64,000 nucleotides of DNA, from assembly GCF_014803385.1 (NCBI RefSeq), contig NZ_JACYFC010000001.1, forward strand, positions 578,136 through 642,135, written 5' to 3'. This document shows positions 55,877 to 64,000 of this stretch, piece by piece. The stretch comes from Marinomonas colpomeniae (GTDB lineage Bacteria; Pseudomonadota; Gammaproteobacteria; Pseudomonadales; Marinomonadaceae). Within the stretch, counting starts at the first letter, position 1. Every line of letters begins with the position of its first letter. A model generated the notes under the pieces. It made no database searches. It was not told the origin of the DNA and saw nothing but the letters and a program-made list of their open reading frames with translations. Made by a program: the position numbers and the translations under genes.

Positions 55877-56662
55877 ATGAGTCAGTTTAAAGAATATAAA
55901 GCGCTTGAACTTGAGATTAGAAAAGCAGGTGATCGGGCACAAGAAATTCGTCAATCTGGATTGTCTGTCACTATAAAAGGGCGACAAGACTTTGTTTCTC
56001 AAGCAGATGTTTTTGTCGAAGAGGCACTTAAAAATATCATTTGTTCTCTATTTCCACAAGACGGTTTTTTAGGGGAAGAAAGTGGTTTAGTAGAGAAAAA
56101 AACCAAAGAAAATGAAGTAGAAAATAACCATGGTGTTTGGGTGATTGACCCAATTGACGGTACCACAAACTATTTGCAAGGCATGGATTATTGGTGTGTT
56201 TCGGTCGCTTACGTTGTCGGTAATGTAATACAGCTAGGCTTTATTTATGCGCCAGATAGAAATGAGTTTTTCTTTGCTAAGCGTGGTGAAGGTGCTTACT
56301 TAAATGGACGGCGTTTAATAATTCAGGAGCCTGAAGAGGGTCAGTCTATTATCGGCTTAGGCCGTTCAAATCGTCGCCCTTTACAAGACTACTTGGGCCT
56401 TCTACAGATTTTAGATCAGCATGACATCGAGTATCGACGCTTTGGTGCAGGAGCGCTTATGCTAGCGCATGTGAGTTCAGGGTTAGTTCATGGTTACTTT
56501 GAAGCTCATCTTAATAGTTGGGATGCTTTAGCTGGATTATTATTGATTGAAGAGGCGGGTGGGTGTGTACCAAATTTCTTAGAAAATAATGGGTTGATTA
56601 ATGGTAACCCTGTTTGGGCTGCAAGCCCTAAGCTATGGAATAAGCTAAAGAGGGCTTTCTAG
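55877..56662 (+). CDS. Inositol monophosphatase-family phosphatase
   Basis: This Mg-dependent phosphatase has 261 residues. Metal-binding motifs are complete: GEESG (about 68-72), WVIDPIDGTTNY (about 90-101), and the C-terminal WDALAGLLLIEEAGG. The family dephosphorylates inositol phosphates, histidinol phosphate, fructose bisphosphate or PAP. It is not in a his operon and follows the LacI gene by 39 bases, so removal of phosphate from the imported compound is inferred. AAAAGGA precedes the ATG. Confidence 0.87.
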   Translation: MSQFKEYKALELEIRKAGDRAQEIRQSGLSVTIKGRQDFVSQADVFVEEALKNIICSLFPQDGFLGEESGLVEKKTKENEVENNHGVWVIDPIDGTTNYLQGMDYWCVSVAYVVGNVIQLGFIYAPDRNEFFFAKRGEGAYLNGRRLIIQEPEEGQSIIGLGRSNRRPLQDYLGLLQILDQHDIEYRRFGAGALMLAHVSSGLVHGYFEAHLNSWDALAGLLLIEEAGGCVPNFLENNGLINGNPVWAASPKLWNKLKRAF

Positions 56663-56756
56663 TAGAGCTTTGTAGCAGAGCATAGAATTCGTAATATGGA
56701 TTTAATAACAGCGACTCCAATCCCGACCTATTTTTAATCGTGACATTTAATCATTA

Positions 56757-57638
56757 TTAAAAATAGGTGTTTATTAGTACATCTAACATCGCAGCGGCGG
56801 CAATAGAAAGGTTAGATCGTGGCTGACAAATTACCCCGACACGACGATGTATTTCTGGTTGCGTTACAGGGCGACAGATCGTGCCTTGTTCAGTTGCTTG
56901 TTGTCGGCAGATTGAAGGAACCACTGCAACGCCCATTCCCTCACTGACCATGCGGACGACTGTTGTGAGTTGATGGGCATCGAAGGCAACATTTAATTCA
57001 ATACTAGCTTCATTTAATGTGCTTTCTATCATTGTTCGAACACTAGAAGGTCTTTGTAATGTGATGAAGTCGTATTCTAGCAATGCCTTCCATGTGATAT
57101 TACTGTATTGTTCTAATGGGTGATCTTTCGGAAAAATAGCGATGAAATTATCATCATATAACGGATAAAAAGCCAATTCTAATAACCCTGTCGGCTCGAA
57201 CGAAATCCCTAATTCCACCTGATTATTACGCACCATTTCCACGACAATGTCTGATAACACATCATCAATTGCCACCTGAATGTTTGGGTAGGTGGCGTGG
57301 TAGTTACGAATTGCTTTAGGTAATAAAGACGCTGCAAAAGAGGGCATAGAAGCAATCGTGATTTTACCCAGTTGCAGAGCAAAACGTTGTTTCATTTCAT
57401 CTTCAGCATTTTCCCATTGTGCGAGTAATCGCCTTGCTATTGGGACTAGAGCCTCACCTTCTGGTGTCAGCGCAATGCTTCGGGTTGTTCGAGTGAGTAA
57501 TTTACCTCCTAAGTTTTCTTCTAAGCTTTTTATCGACAAGCTCAATGCTGGCTGAGATAGGTGTAACTGATTGGCTGCATTAGCGAAACTCATAGACTGA
57601 GCAACAGCAAGAAAAGCTCGAACTTGTTTGATATTCAT
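56757..57638 (-). CDS. LysR-family transcriptional regulator
   Basis: This 293-residue regulator has an N-terminal winged helix (1-60, FANAANQLHLSQPALSLSIKSLE) and an effector domain (about 90-290). It is divergent from scoA, so control of the acetoacetate/fatty acid genes is likely. The 142-bp divergent region is AT-rich and holds the palindrome TTATTAATAA (57693-57702), a possible part of its site. Confidence 0.9.
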   Translation of the reverse strand: MNIKQVRAFLAVAQSMSFANAANQLHLSQPALSLSIKSLEENLGGKLLTRTTRSIALTPEGEALVPIARRLLAQWENAEDEMKQRFALQLGKITIASMPSFAASLLPKAIRNYHATYPNIQVAIDDVLSDIVVEMVRNNQVELGISFEPTGLLELAFYPLYDDNFIAIFPKDHPLEQYSNITWKALLEYDFITLQRPSSVRTMIESTLNEASIELNVAFDAHQLTTVVRMVSEGMGVAVVPSICRQQATEQGTICRPVTQPEIHRRVGVICQPRSNLSIAAAAMLDVLINTYF

Positions 57639-57780
57639 TAAAATTCACTTTTAGTGGCTTGATTTATTATTTTTTCTATTTATTTAAAAAACTTATTAAT
57701 AAATATAAAAAACAAATTTAATTAATTTATTCTCTTGAGTCAAACTGTGGGCAATCAGAATAATAATTAGGAGCATAGTA

Positions 57781-58485
57781 ATGGCTGGTTTTGACAAAGT
57801 AGTTGCCTCGTATACTGAAGCTATGAAAGGCCTAGAAGACGGAATGACCGTTCTTGCTGGTGGTTTTGGCTTGTGTGGTATACCTGAAAACTTGATTGCT
57901 GAAATTAAGAAAAAAGGCACAAAAGGCTTAACTGTTGTTTCTAATAATTGTGGAATAGACGGATTCGGCTTAGGAATTCTGCTAGAAGATAAGCAAATTA
58001 AAAAAATGGTGTCGTCTTACGTTGGTGAAAATGCACTCTTTGAAAAGCAACTTCTGAACGGTGAGTTAGAGGTTGAGTTAACACCACAAGGTACATTGGC
58101 TGAAAAAATGCGTGCAGGTGGTGCTGGAATTCCAGCTTTTTACACAGCAACAGGTGTTGGAACCCCAGTAGCGGAAGGCAAAGAAACTAAGATTTTTAAT
58201 GGTCGTGAATACCTAATGGAAGAAGCCATTATAGGTGATTTTTCTATCGTAAAAGGTTGGAAAGCAGATCGATATGGCAATGTTGTTTATCGTCATACTG
58301 CACAAAACTTCAACCCACTTGTAGCAACCGCTGGGAAAATCACGGTAGTTGAAGTGGAAGAAATTGTTGAGGTGGGCGAGTTAGATCCAACTCAAATACA
58401 TACGCCTGGAATTTATGTCGACCGTGTTGTACTTGGTACTTTCGAGAAGCGAATTGAGCAACGTACAGTAAAACCAACAAAATAA
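57781..58485 (+). CDS. scoA: 3-oxoacid CoA-transferase subunit A
   Basis: This alpha subunit transfers CoA from succinyl-CoA (or acetyl-CoA) to acetoacetate. It is 234 residues. The family I signature is [12 protein letters not shown] near residue 29. [20 protein letters not shown] and [13 protein letters not shown] are typical of ScoA. It is followed after 14 bases by scoB. GGAG precedes the ATG. E. coli AtoD is the nearest functional analogue. Confidence 0.93.
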   Translation: MAGFDKVVASYTEAMKGLEDGMTVLAGGFGLCGIPENLIAEIKKKGTKGLTVVSNNCGIDGFGLGILLEDKQIKKMVSSYVGENALFEKQLLNGELEVELTPQGTLAEKMRAGGAGIPAFYTATGVGTPVAEGKETKIFNGREYLMEEAIIGDFSIVKGWKADRYGNVVYRHTAQNFNPLVATAGKITVVEVEEIVEVGELDPTQIHTPGIYVDRVVLGTFEKRIEQRTVKPTK

Positions 58486-58499
58486 TAAAGAGGTTTGAT

Positions 58500-59159
58500 A
58501 TGGCACTTTCTAGAGAGCAAATAGCGCAACGTGTGGCGCAAGAATTACAAGATGGCTTTTATGTGAACCTAGGCATAGGCATACCTACTTTAGTTGCTAA
58601 CTATGTACCAGATAATATGGAAGTAATGCTGCAGTCAGAAAATGGCTTGTTGGGTATGGGCGAATTTCCTACCGAAGAAACCATAGATGCCGACATGATC
58701 AATGCCGGGAAACAAACGGTTACAGCGATTAAAGGCGCATCCATTTTTTCATCCGCAGAATCTTTCGCTATGATTCGTGGTGGGCATGTGGATTTAACCG
58801 TATTAGGTGCATTCGAAGTGGATGTGAACGGTAATATCGCCTCTTGGATGATTCCAAATAAATTGGTCAAAGGCATGGGCGGAGCAATGGATTTAGTTGC
58901 GGGCGCAGACAATATTATCGTCACCATGACACACGCGTCTAAGACGGGTGAATCTAAATTACTTTCTAATTGTTCATTGCCGTTAACAGGTAAAGGCTGC
59001 ATTAAAAAAGTCTTAACCGATTTGGCTTGGTTAGAAATTGAAGAGGGTGCTTTTATTTTGAGAGAACGGGCGCCAGGTGTATCCGTCGAAGAAATTATAG
59101 AAAAAACTCAGGGGAAATTGATTGTGCCTGATCATGTGCCTGAAATGGTATTCGCTTAA
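58500..59159 (+). CDS. scoB: 3-oxoacid CoA-transferase subunit B
   Basis: This is the beta subunit of the CoA transferase, with 219 residues. The catalytic glutamate is Glu47 in SENGLLGMG. NLGIGIPTLVANYVP and GGHVDLTVLGAFEVD are diagnostic. It works as a heterodimer or heterotetramer with ScoA in the cytoplasm. The thiolase gene follows after 26 bases, making a single acetoacetate-to-acetyl-CoA operon. Confidence 0.94.
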   Translation: MALSREQIAQRVAQELQDGFYVNLGIGIPTLVANYVPDNMEVMLQSENGLLGMGEFPTEETIDADMINAGKQTVTAIKGASIFSSAESFAMIRGGHVDLTVLGAFEVDVNGNIASWMIPNKLVKGMGGAMDLVAGADNIIVTMTHASKTGESKLLSNCSLPLTGKGCIKKVLTDLAWLEIEEGAFILRERAPGVSVEEIIEKTQGKLIVPDHVPEMVFA

Positions 59160-59185
59160 TTAAAAGTGCATTAAGGAATTGAGTT

Positions 59186-60361
59186 ATGAAAGCAGTAATC
59201 GTTGCCGCCGCTCGAACACCCGTTGGCGCTTTTAATGGCGCTCTGTCTTCACTGACTGCCGTACAACTAGGTACTCAGCTGTTGTCTGGCATGTTGGCAA
59301 AGCAGCCAGTTTTAAAAGAAAATATTGAAGAAGTGATTCTGGGGCAAGTGCTCGCAGCGGGTTGTGGTCAAAACCCAGCGCGTCAAACCGCGCTTCATTC
59401 TGGTCTTCCAAATCACGTGTCAGCACTCACCATTAACAAAGTATGTGGGTCTGGCTTAAAAGCGGTACAACTTGCAGCTCAAGCCGTATTAAACGGTGAT
59501 GCGACTATGGTTGTGGCTGGTGGTCAAGAAAGTATGAGTCAAGCTGCTCATATTTTACCGAACAGTCGTTCTGGTAAGAAAATGGGTAATTGGACACTGT
59601 TAGATTCCATGGTGACAGATGGTTTATGGGACGCTTTTAATGATTATCACATGGGACAAACCGCAGAGAATATTGCGTCTCGTTGGGATATTAGTCGTGA
59701 TGATCAAGATGCTTTTGCCGTTAACTCTCAGCGGAAAGCCGCAGAGGCTCAAACTGCAGGACATTTTGTTGAAGAAATTTTACCTATCTCTATTCCTCAG
59801 CGTAAAGGCGAGCCAGTTATTGTTGCTTTGGATGAGCAAATCCGCCCAAACACAAACATAGAATCTCTTTCTAAGCTACGTCCTGCATTTTCTAAAGACG
59901 GCTCAGTAACCGCAGGTAATTCATCTACTTTGAATGATGGCGCCGCTATGGTTGTGGTTACTTCTGATGAAGAAGCTAAGCGCTTAGGCTTGCCTGTTTT
60001 AGCGGTTATCGAAGCGGCAAGTTCTGCTGGTGTTGATCCAGAAGTAATGGGAACAGGGCCAATTGCAGCGACGCAAAAGGTGCTTAAAAAAGCCAATTGG
60101 AAAGTGAGTGATTTAGACCTCGTTGAAGCGAACGAAGCTTTTTCTGTTCAAGCTTTGTGCGTGAACAAAGAGCTAGGTTTGGATGCAGATAAAGTTAATG
60201 TGAATGGTGGTGCTGTTGCGTTAGGTCATCCAATTGGTGCATCAGGTTGTCGAATTCTGGTGACCTTGCTTCATGAAATGCAACGCCAAGATGCGAAAAA
60301 AGGTTTGGCTACTTTATGTATTGGTGGCGGAATGGGTGTTGCCATGCTCGTTTCTCGTTAA
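59186..60361 (+). CDS. atoB: Acetyl-CoA acetyltransferase (thiolase)
   Basis: This enzyme cleaves acetoacetyl-CoA to two acetyl-CoA. It is 391 residues. The nucleophile is Cys87 in KVCGSGLKA, with active-site His in GHPIGASGCR and the second Cys in CIGGGMGVAM. The length and motifs match E. coli AtoB. AAGGA precedes the ATG. With the CoA transferase it completes acetoacetate use; a biosynthetic role in the reverse direction is possible but the context favours catabolism. Confidence 0.94.
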   Translation: MKAVIVAAARTPVGAFNGALSSLTAVQLGTQLLSGMLAKQPVLKENIEEVILGQVLAAGCGQNPARQTALHSGLPNHVSALTINKVCGSGLKAVQLAAQAVLNGDATMVVAGGQESMSQAAHILPNSRSGKKMGNWTLLDSMVTDGLWDAFNDYHMGQTAENIASRWDISRDDQDAFAVNSQRKAAEAQTAGHFVEEILPISIPQRKGEPVIVALDEQIRPNTNIESLSKLRPAFSKDGSVTAGNSSTLNDGAAMVVVTSDEEAKRLGLPVLAVIEAASSAGVDPEVMGTGPIAATQKVLKKANWKVSDLDLVEANEAFSVQALCVNKELGLDADKVNVNGGAVALGHPIGASGCRILVTLLHEMQRQDAKKGLATLCIGGGMGVAMLVSR

Positions 60362-60446
60362 AAAAATCGGGTTACAAGGAGTCAAATTTTTAAAGAATAT
60401 ATTTAAAAAACGTGTGAAAGAAAGTGGTGTTAAAAAGTGTTGCGTT

Positions 60447-60515
60447 AAGTGCGATTAAAAATCGCACTTTATAGAAGAGAGGATTCAGTTGGTACCATAA
60501 GTACCAGTCCTGAAT
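60447..60515 (+). other. Two hairpins between atoB and atoE
   Basis: AAGTGCGAT/ATCGCACTT (60447-60469) is a perfect 9-bp stem. It is followed by a second structure, ATTCAG/CTGAAT enclosing GGTAC/GTACC (60483-60515). Neither has a proper T-run. They may tune expression of atoE relative to the upstream genes. Confidence 0.5.
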
Positions 60516-60563
60516 ATCTCTCTTTCTATTTTCTAATAAAAAATATAAAAATAGGAAAATCTC

Positions 60564-61940
60564 ATGAATACAATTGAACAAAAAAAAACGGGTCTACAAA
60601 AATTAAGTCAGTTCTTTGTGCTGCTATTACAGCGCTATCTTCCTGATCCTTTTATCTTTGCCATTATTCTCACCTTTGCTGTATTTTTGGCTGTGATGCC
60701 AAGCACTGGTCAAGGTCCGATGCAGGTCGTCAACGCTTGGGCAGGAGGTTTTTGGAATCTATTAAGCTTCTCAATGCAAATGGCGATGGTTGTGGTAACA
60801 GGTCATGCTATGGCGAGTGCACCAGCCTTTAAACGTAAATTAGCTATGTTGGCAGGTGTTGCGAAAACACCGGGACAGGCGATAATTCTAGTGACTACGA
60901 TCAGTGCTATGGCGTGCTGGGTAAACTGGGGTTTTGGTTTGGTTGTTGGGGCTATTTTTGCCCGTGAAATCGCAGCACGAGTGAAAGGTGTAGATTACCG
61001 CTTGCTGATTGCTTCCGCTTACAGTGGTTTCTTATTCTGGCATGCAGGTTTGTCTGGCTCAATTCCATTATCAATTGCAGGTGGCGCAAATATTTCGACT
61101 GTCACCAATGGTGCTGTAACCGCTCCTATTCCAACGTCAGATACGATCTTTTCTGCAATGAACTTGACGATTCTTGCTGTCATGTTCGTCACTATTCCTT
61201 TGTTGAATCGTTTGATGCACCCAGCACCACAAGATACGATTACAATTGATGCAGAGCTTTTGGAAGAAACTAAAGCTGAGGAAGTTAAAGATCGTGCGGA
61301 CATGAGCCCTGCAGAGAGACTTGAAAGCAGTCGTGTGTTGTCTTTATTGCTAGGTGCGATGGGTTTTGCTTATATTATTTATTATTTCGTAACGAATGGC
61401 TTTGCATTGAATTTGAATATCGTTAACTTCACCTTCTTGTTCTCGGCTGTCTTGCTTCACGGCACACCAAAAAGTCTATTGAGTTCGATTTCACAAGGTG
61501 CTCGTAACTGTTCAGGCATATTGCTTCAGTTCCCATTCTACGCAGGTATTATGGGAATGATGACAGCAACAGGTGATTCTGGTGCTTCTCTTGCTGGTGT
61601 GATTTCACAAGGCTTTGTGTCTATTTCTAACGAAACAACGTTCCCATTATTTACTTTCTTAAGTGCGGGTATTGTGAACTTCTTCGTGCCTTCTGGTGGC
61701 GGTCAATGGGCTGTGCAGGCACCTATCATGATGCCAGCTGGTGCCGCACTGGGTGTGGATGCAGCGAAAACAGCGATGGCCATTGCATGGGGTGATGCCT
61801 GGACGAATATGATTCAACCATTTTGGGCATTACCTGCCTTAGCGATTGCAGGTCTTGGCGCGAAAGATGTGATGGGTTATTGCTTGATGGCATTACTTGG
61901 TTCTGGTGTGATCATCTCGTTAGGATTTTTAATCTTCTAA
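60564..61940 (+). CDS. atoE: Short-chain fatty acid transporter AtoE
   Basis: This inner-membrane permease of 458 residues has about 12 helices, related to E. coli AtoE, which moves acetoacetate and short-chain fatty acids. Conserved parts include ACWVNWGFGLVVGAIFARE, HAGLSGSIPLSIA, and VPSGGGQWAVQAPIM. It lies 200 bp after the thiolase, beyond two hairpins. The gene order scoA-scoB-atoB-atoE differs from the E. coli atoDAEB order. Confidence 0.93.
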   Translation: MNTIEQKKTGLQKLSQFFVLLLQRYLPDPFIFAIILTFAVFLAVMPSTGQGPMQVVNAWAGGFWNLLSFSMQMAMVVVTGHAMASAPAFKRKLAMLAGVAKTPGQAIILVTTISAMACWVNWGFGLVVGAIFAREIAARVKGVDYRLLIASAYSGFLFWHAGLSGSIPLSIAGGANISTVTNGAVTAPIPTSDTIFSAMNLTILAVMFVTIPLLNRLMHPAPQDTITIDAELLEETKAEEVKDRADMSPAERLESSRVLSLLLGAMGFAYIIYYFVTNGFALNLNIVNFTFLFSAVLLHGTPKSLLSSISQGARNCSGILLQFPFYAGIMGMMTATGDSGASLAGVISQGFVSISNETTFPLFTFLSAGIVNFFVPSGGGQWAVQAPIMMPAGAALGVDAAKTAMAIAWGDAWTNMIQPFWALPALAIAGLGAKDVMGYCLMALLGSGVIISLGFLIF

Positions 61941-61980
61941 CGTCTTGTTTTAACCTCAAACATAGATAGAAATAAGAATT

Positions 61981-62019
61981 AAAAAGCACCACTCAGGTTA
62001 TCTTGAGTGGTGCTTTTTT
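61981..62019 (+). terminator. Terminator after atoE
   Basis: AAAAAGCACCACTCA (61981-61995) pairs with TGAGTGGTGCTTTTT (62004-62018), with a T-run extending to 62019. Strong rho-independent form. Confidence 0.92.
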
Positions 62020-62121
62020 GTGTGGAAAAAGAATGTTTGATCCTTTATAAGTTCATCATTATTCAATATTTCTTGGACTATGTTTCATCCTATAAACTTT
62101 ATAATAGTCGGAGTTTTTTAT

Positions 62122-63177
62122 TTGAAATTAGTTAATGAATCATTAGTTAAAATTAATGGGAGGGTGAAAAAAATCTATAATCTAAAAGTCAAAACAGAGT
62201 TTAGAAAATATCTTCTAGGTTTATTTCTTCTTTATGGCATGCAAGCTTATGGTGATGTGAATTGGGTGTCTGTCACACTAGACAACGATTTTTTCATTCA
62301 GGAAGACAATGGTTATACCAATGGTATTTATGTTTCGACATATGATGTTTATGACAAGGTGTCATCACAACAAGAGGGTGATATTTGGGTTCAGCCGTTA
62401 ATGTGGAGTATGCCCAATTACTCGATTGACCAAGCGGTTAATGTATACAGCTTTGGGCAACGACTCACAACACCATATGACATTTCTCAAAGTGTTCCCG
62501 CAGAAAATGATTTGCCTTATTCAGCTTTCCTCAGCTTTACCAATACTTACGTCACTGTTGGGCCAAAATATGCAGATAGAGCCAGTACCACTTTAGGCGT
62601 TGTTGGTCCGATAGCGTTAGGCGAGCAAAGTCAGAAAACTATTCACTCTGTTATTTCCGCACAAAACCCGAAAGGTTGGGACACACAGTTAAATAATGAA
62701 TTGGTGTTTGAGTTGTCTCGCGGAAGAACTTGGCGACAATGGGAATCTAATGGCGGTAATGCAGATTTATTATTGGGTGCAAATGTGAGTCTAGGTACCA
62801 TCAAAAGTGGTGTAAGCACTGCAGCTATTATTCGTTATGGTGAGAATCTCAGATCATCTTACGCAACGGTTTTATTTGCTGATTCAAGAACGTCGAATCC
62901 AGTTGCGGTAAACGGTGGTTGGTTTATGTATTCTGGCTTGGCTTTGAAATACAACTTCAATCAGATCTATACCGACGGTAATACGTTTAGCGACAGCCGA
63001 TCTATCGATTACGATCACAACATTAATATAGTTTCGTTAGGCGCTACTTACTCATGGGGAGAGGGCTCTCTTGCATTCGCAATCAACAGGCCATTTTCAC
63101 TTAGCGAAGATGAAACTGATCGTAATCTAGATCAATTTAACAGCTACGGCACCCTCACATTTGCATGGAAAATTTAG
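62122..63177 (+). CDS. Outer-membrane lipid A 3'-O-deacylase-like protein (LpxR family, DUF2219)
   Basis: This predicted outer-membrane beta-barrel has about 351 residues. The LpxR-type motif LDNDFFIQEDNGYTNGIY (Asn-Asp pair plus Tyr-Thr-Asn-Gly) follows a hydrophobic signal segment (LLGLFLLYGMQAYG). A His in QKTIHSVI and the KGWDTQLNNE segment match the family. LpxR removes the 3' acyloxyacyl group of lipid A. The start is uncertain: TTG 62122 has GGAG eight bases upstream, GTG 62164 abuts GGGAGG, and ATG 62080 has no site. It ends FAWKI, with terminal aromatic residues as in barrels. Confidence 0.75.
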   Translation: MKLVNESLVKINGRVKKIYNLKVKTEFRKYLLGLFLLYGMQAYGDVNWVSVTLDNDFFIQEDNGYTNGIYVSTYDVYDKVSSQQEGDIWVQPLMWSMPNYSIDQAVNVYSFGQRLTTPYDISQSVPAENDLPYSAFLSFTNTYVTVGPKYADRASTTLGVVGPIALGEQSQKTIHSVISAQNPKGWDTQLNNELVFELSRGRTWRQWESNGGNADLLLGANVSLGTIKSGVSTAAIIRYGENLRSSYATVLFADSRTSNPVAVNGGWFMYSGLALKYNFNQIYTDGNTFSDSRSIDYDHNINIVSLGATYSWGEGSLAFAINRPFSLSEDETDRNLDQFNSYGTLTFAWKI

Positions 63178-63277
63178 TTTTTCAACCGTAATGCCTTTGT
63201 AGTAACTACACTTTATTGTCAGCATTAGACAATGCATTATTTTAGGTAGTTCTAAAGGAATGCAGAATGTATTTCAT

Positions 63278-63317
63278 AAAAAATCCCACAGTCGATCATT
63301 TCGATAGTGGGATTTTT
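63278..63317. terminator. Bidirectional terminator between the LpxR-like and DsbA-family genes
   Basis: AAAAATCCCAC (63279-63289) pairs with GTGGGATTTTT (63307-63317), extended by an inner TCGA/TCGA pairing. It serves the convergent genes. Confidence 0.88.
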
Positions 63318-63333
63318 AGGCTCATATAAAGTG

Positions 63334-63954
63334 CTAAATTAAAGATGTTAAATACGTTTTCCATTCCATAGGCTTACCGTAGTAAGAGCTGTGTGGTAAA
63401 CGTTGCAGTCTGCCATCTTTTTCGATGATCAAGGTTGGGTAACCGCTTACTTGCATCTTACTCATTAACGTATGGCTTTCCTTGATTTTTTCCATCACCA
63501 AAGCCTTAGCGTCTACCATTTTTGCTTTCCACGTTGTTTCATTAATTCCTAATGTAATCGCTAATGCTTGTAATTCTTCCGATTTGTCTAACTCTTTACC
63601 CTCTTGATAGTGCGCTTCTTGAATAGCTTTTAGCATTATGTGTGGTTTGATCCCCATTTCAATTCCAACCAAAAAGGCTTGGGTTGGTAAGTATGAGTCA
63701 AGAACAAACTCGCCGCTGTTTGCTACTCTCGCTTTGTAAGCATCACCAAAGTGGGCTTTGGTCATAGCTTCGATTTGTTCATCGGCCTGCAAAATATGCT
63801 GTCTAAAAGATGGGGCAATCGCACGTGTCGGAATCATGCCACCTGGATGGTAAGTGATCTCGAATTCAGATATTTCTGCCAGAATGCTAATTAATGATGT
63901 TGCGCCGTAACACCAACCGCACATAGGGTCGAAGAAGTAGTGAACATTTACCAT
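63334..63954 (-). CDS. DsbA-family thioredoxin-fold protein
   Basis: This 206-residue protein has a thioredoxin-like CxxC motif at 12-15 (CGWC) within HYFFDPMCGWCYG, a helical insertion (about 60-150), and the cis-proline loop VSGYPTLIIE. There is no signal peptide, so it is a cytoplasmic member like FrnE or 2-hydroxychromene isomerase relatives rather than periplasmic DsbA. The exact substrate is unknown. AAGGGG precedes the ATG. It is convergent with the LpxR-like gene. Confidence 0.87.
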   Translation of the reverse strand: MVNVHYFFDPMCGWCYGATSLISILAEISEFEITYHPGGMIPTRAIAPSFRQHILQADEQIEAMTKAHFGDAYKARVANSGEFVLDSYLPTQAFLVGIEMGIKPHIMLKAIQEAHYQEGKELDKSEELQALAITLGINETTWKAKMVDAKALVMEKIKESHTLMSKMQVSGYPTLIIEKDGRLQRLPHSSYYGKPMEWKTYLTSLI

Positions 63955-64000
63955 TTCATTTCCCCTTTATGTACTTTCGCTGCGATGCTTAGATTTAAAG

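Overview
The window looks like a chromosomal segment of a marine gammaproteobacterium of the Oceanospirillales, most like Marinomonas. This is a judgement from protein similarity to known gammaproteobacterial families, the AT-rich appearance and conserved gene blocks (recC-recB-recD, ihfB-lapA-lapB-pyrF). No database search was possible.

Layout. 1-23.6 kb is core housekeeping: tRNA-Ala(GGC), the recCBD recombination operon, trpS, a Tim44-domain membrane protein, a lone cheW, gsk (inosine-guanosine kinase), moeB, trxB, ppa, ihfB, lapAB, pyrF, a small ComEA-like protein, a SulP anion transporter and uvrB. 23.7-39.7 kb is an accessory block that starts at tRNA-Val(GAC) and ends at a degenerate copy of that tRNA's 3' end (39674-39697). 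A second tRNA-like 3' half lies inside it (27634-27678). The first part holds LysR-MFS-dkgB. The second holds a four-carbon acid-sugar catabolic cluster: an isopropylmalate/tartrate-type dehydrogenase, AEC carrier, FCD-type GntR regulator, Gfo/Idh dehydrogenase, SMP-30 lactonase, TctCBA transporter, an LsrG-like ABM protein, an OtnK-type (DUF1537) kinase and an OtnC-type aldolase/decarboxylase. No integrase remains.

39.8-48.5 kb holds an alpha/beta-hydrolase-OsmC fusion and a minus-strand operon that looks built to import and degrade cell-wall peptides (M19 dipeptidase, binding protein, two permeases, two ATPases, cytoplasmic NlpC/P60 peptidase). At 48.9-49.7 kb an sdhC-sdhD pair ends in a terminator with no sdhAB, and both canonical heme b ligands are replaced. 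49.8-56.7 kb is an ABC importer (ATPase, binding protein, two permeases) divergent from a metallo-beta-lactamase hydrolase, a LacI regulator and an inositol-monophosphatase-family enzyme, with a perfect 16-bp palindrome in the divergent promoter. 56.8-61.9 kb is a LysR-associated acetoacetate/short-chain fatty acid module (scoA-scoB-atoB-atoE). The window ends with an LpxR-like outer-membrane protein and a DsbA-family protein.

Inferred pathway for the acid-sugar cluster: a sugar is oxidised by the Gfo/Idh enzyme to a lactone and opened by the SMP-30 protein, or the acid is imported by TctABC. The acid is then oxidised by the isopropylmalate-type dehydrogenase, possibly isomerised by the ABM protein, phosphorylated by OtnK and decarboxylated by OtnC to a triose phosphate. 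A shared AATGTATA(C/A)ATT palindrome sits about 80 bp upstream of both the dehydrogenase gene and tctC and is the likely GntR operator.
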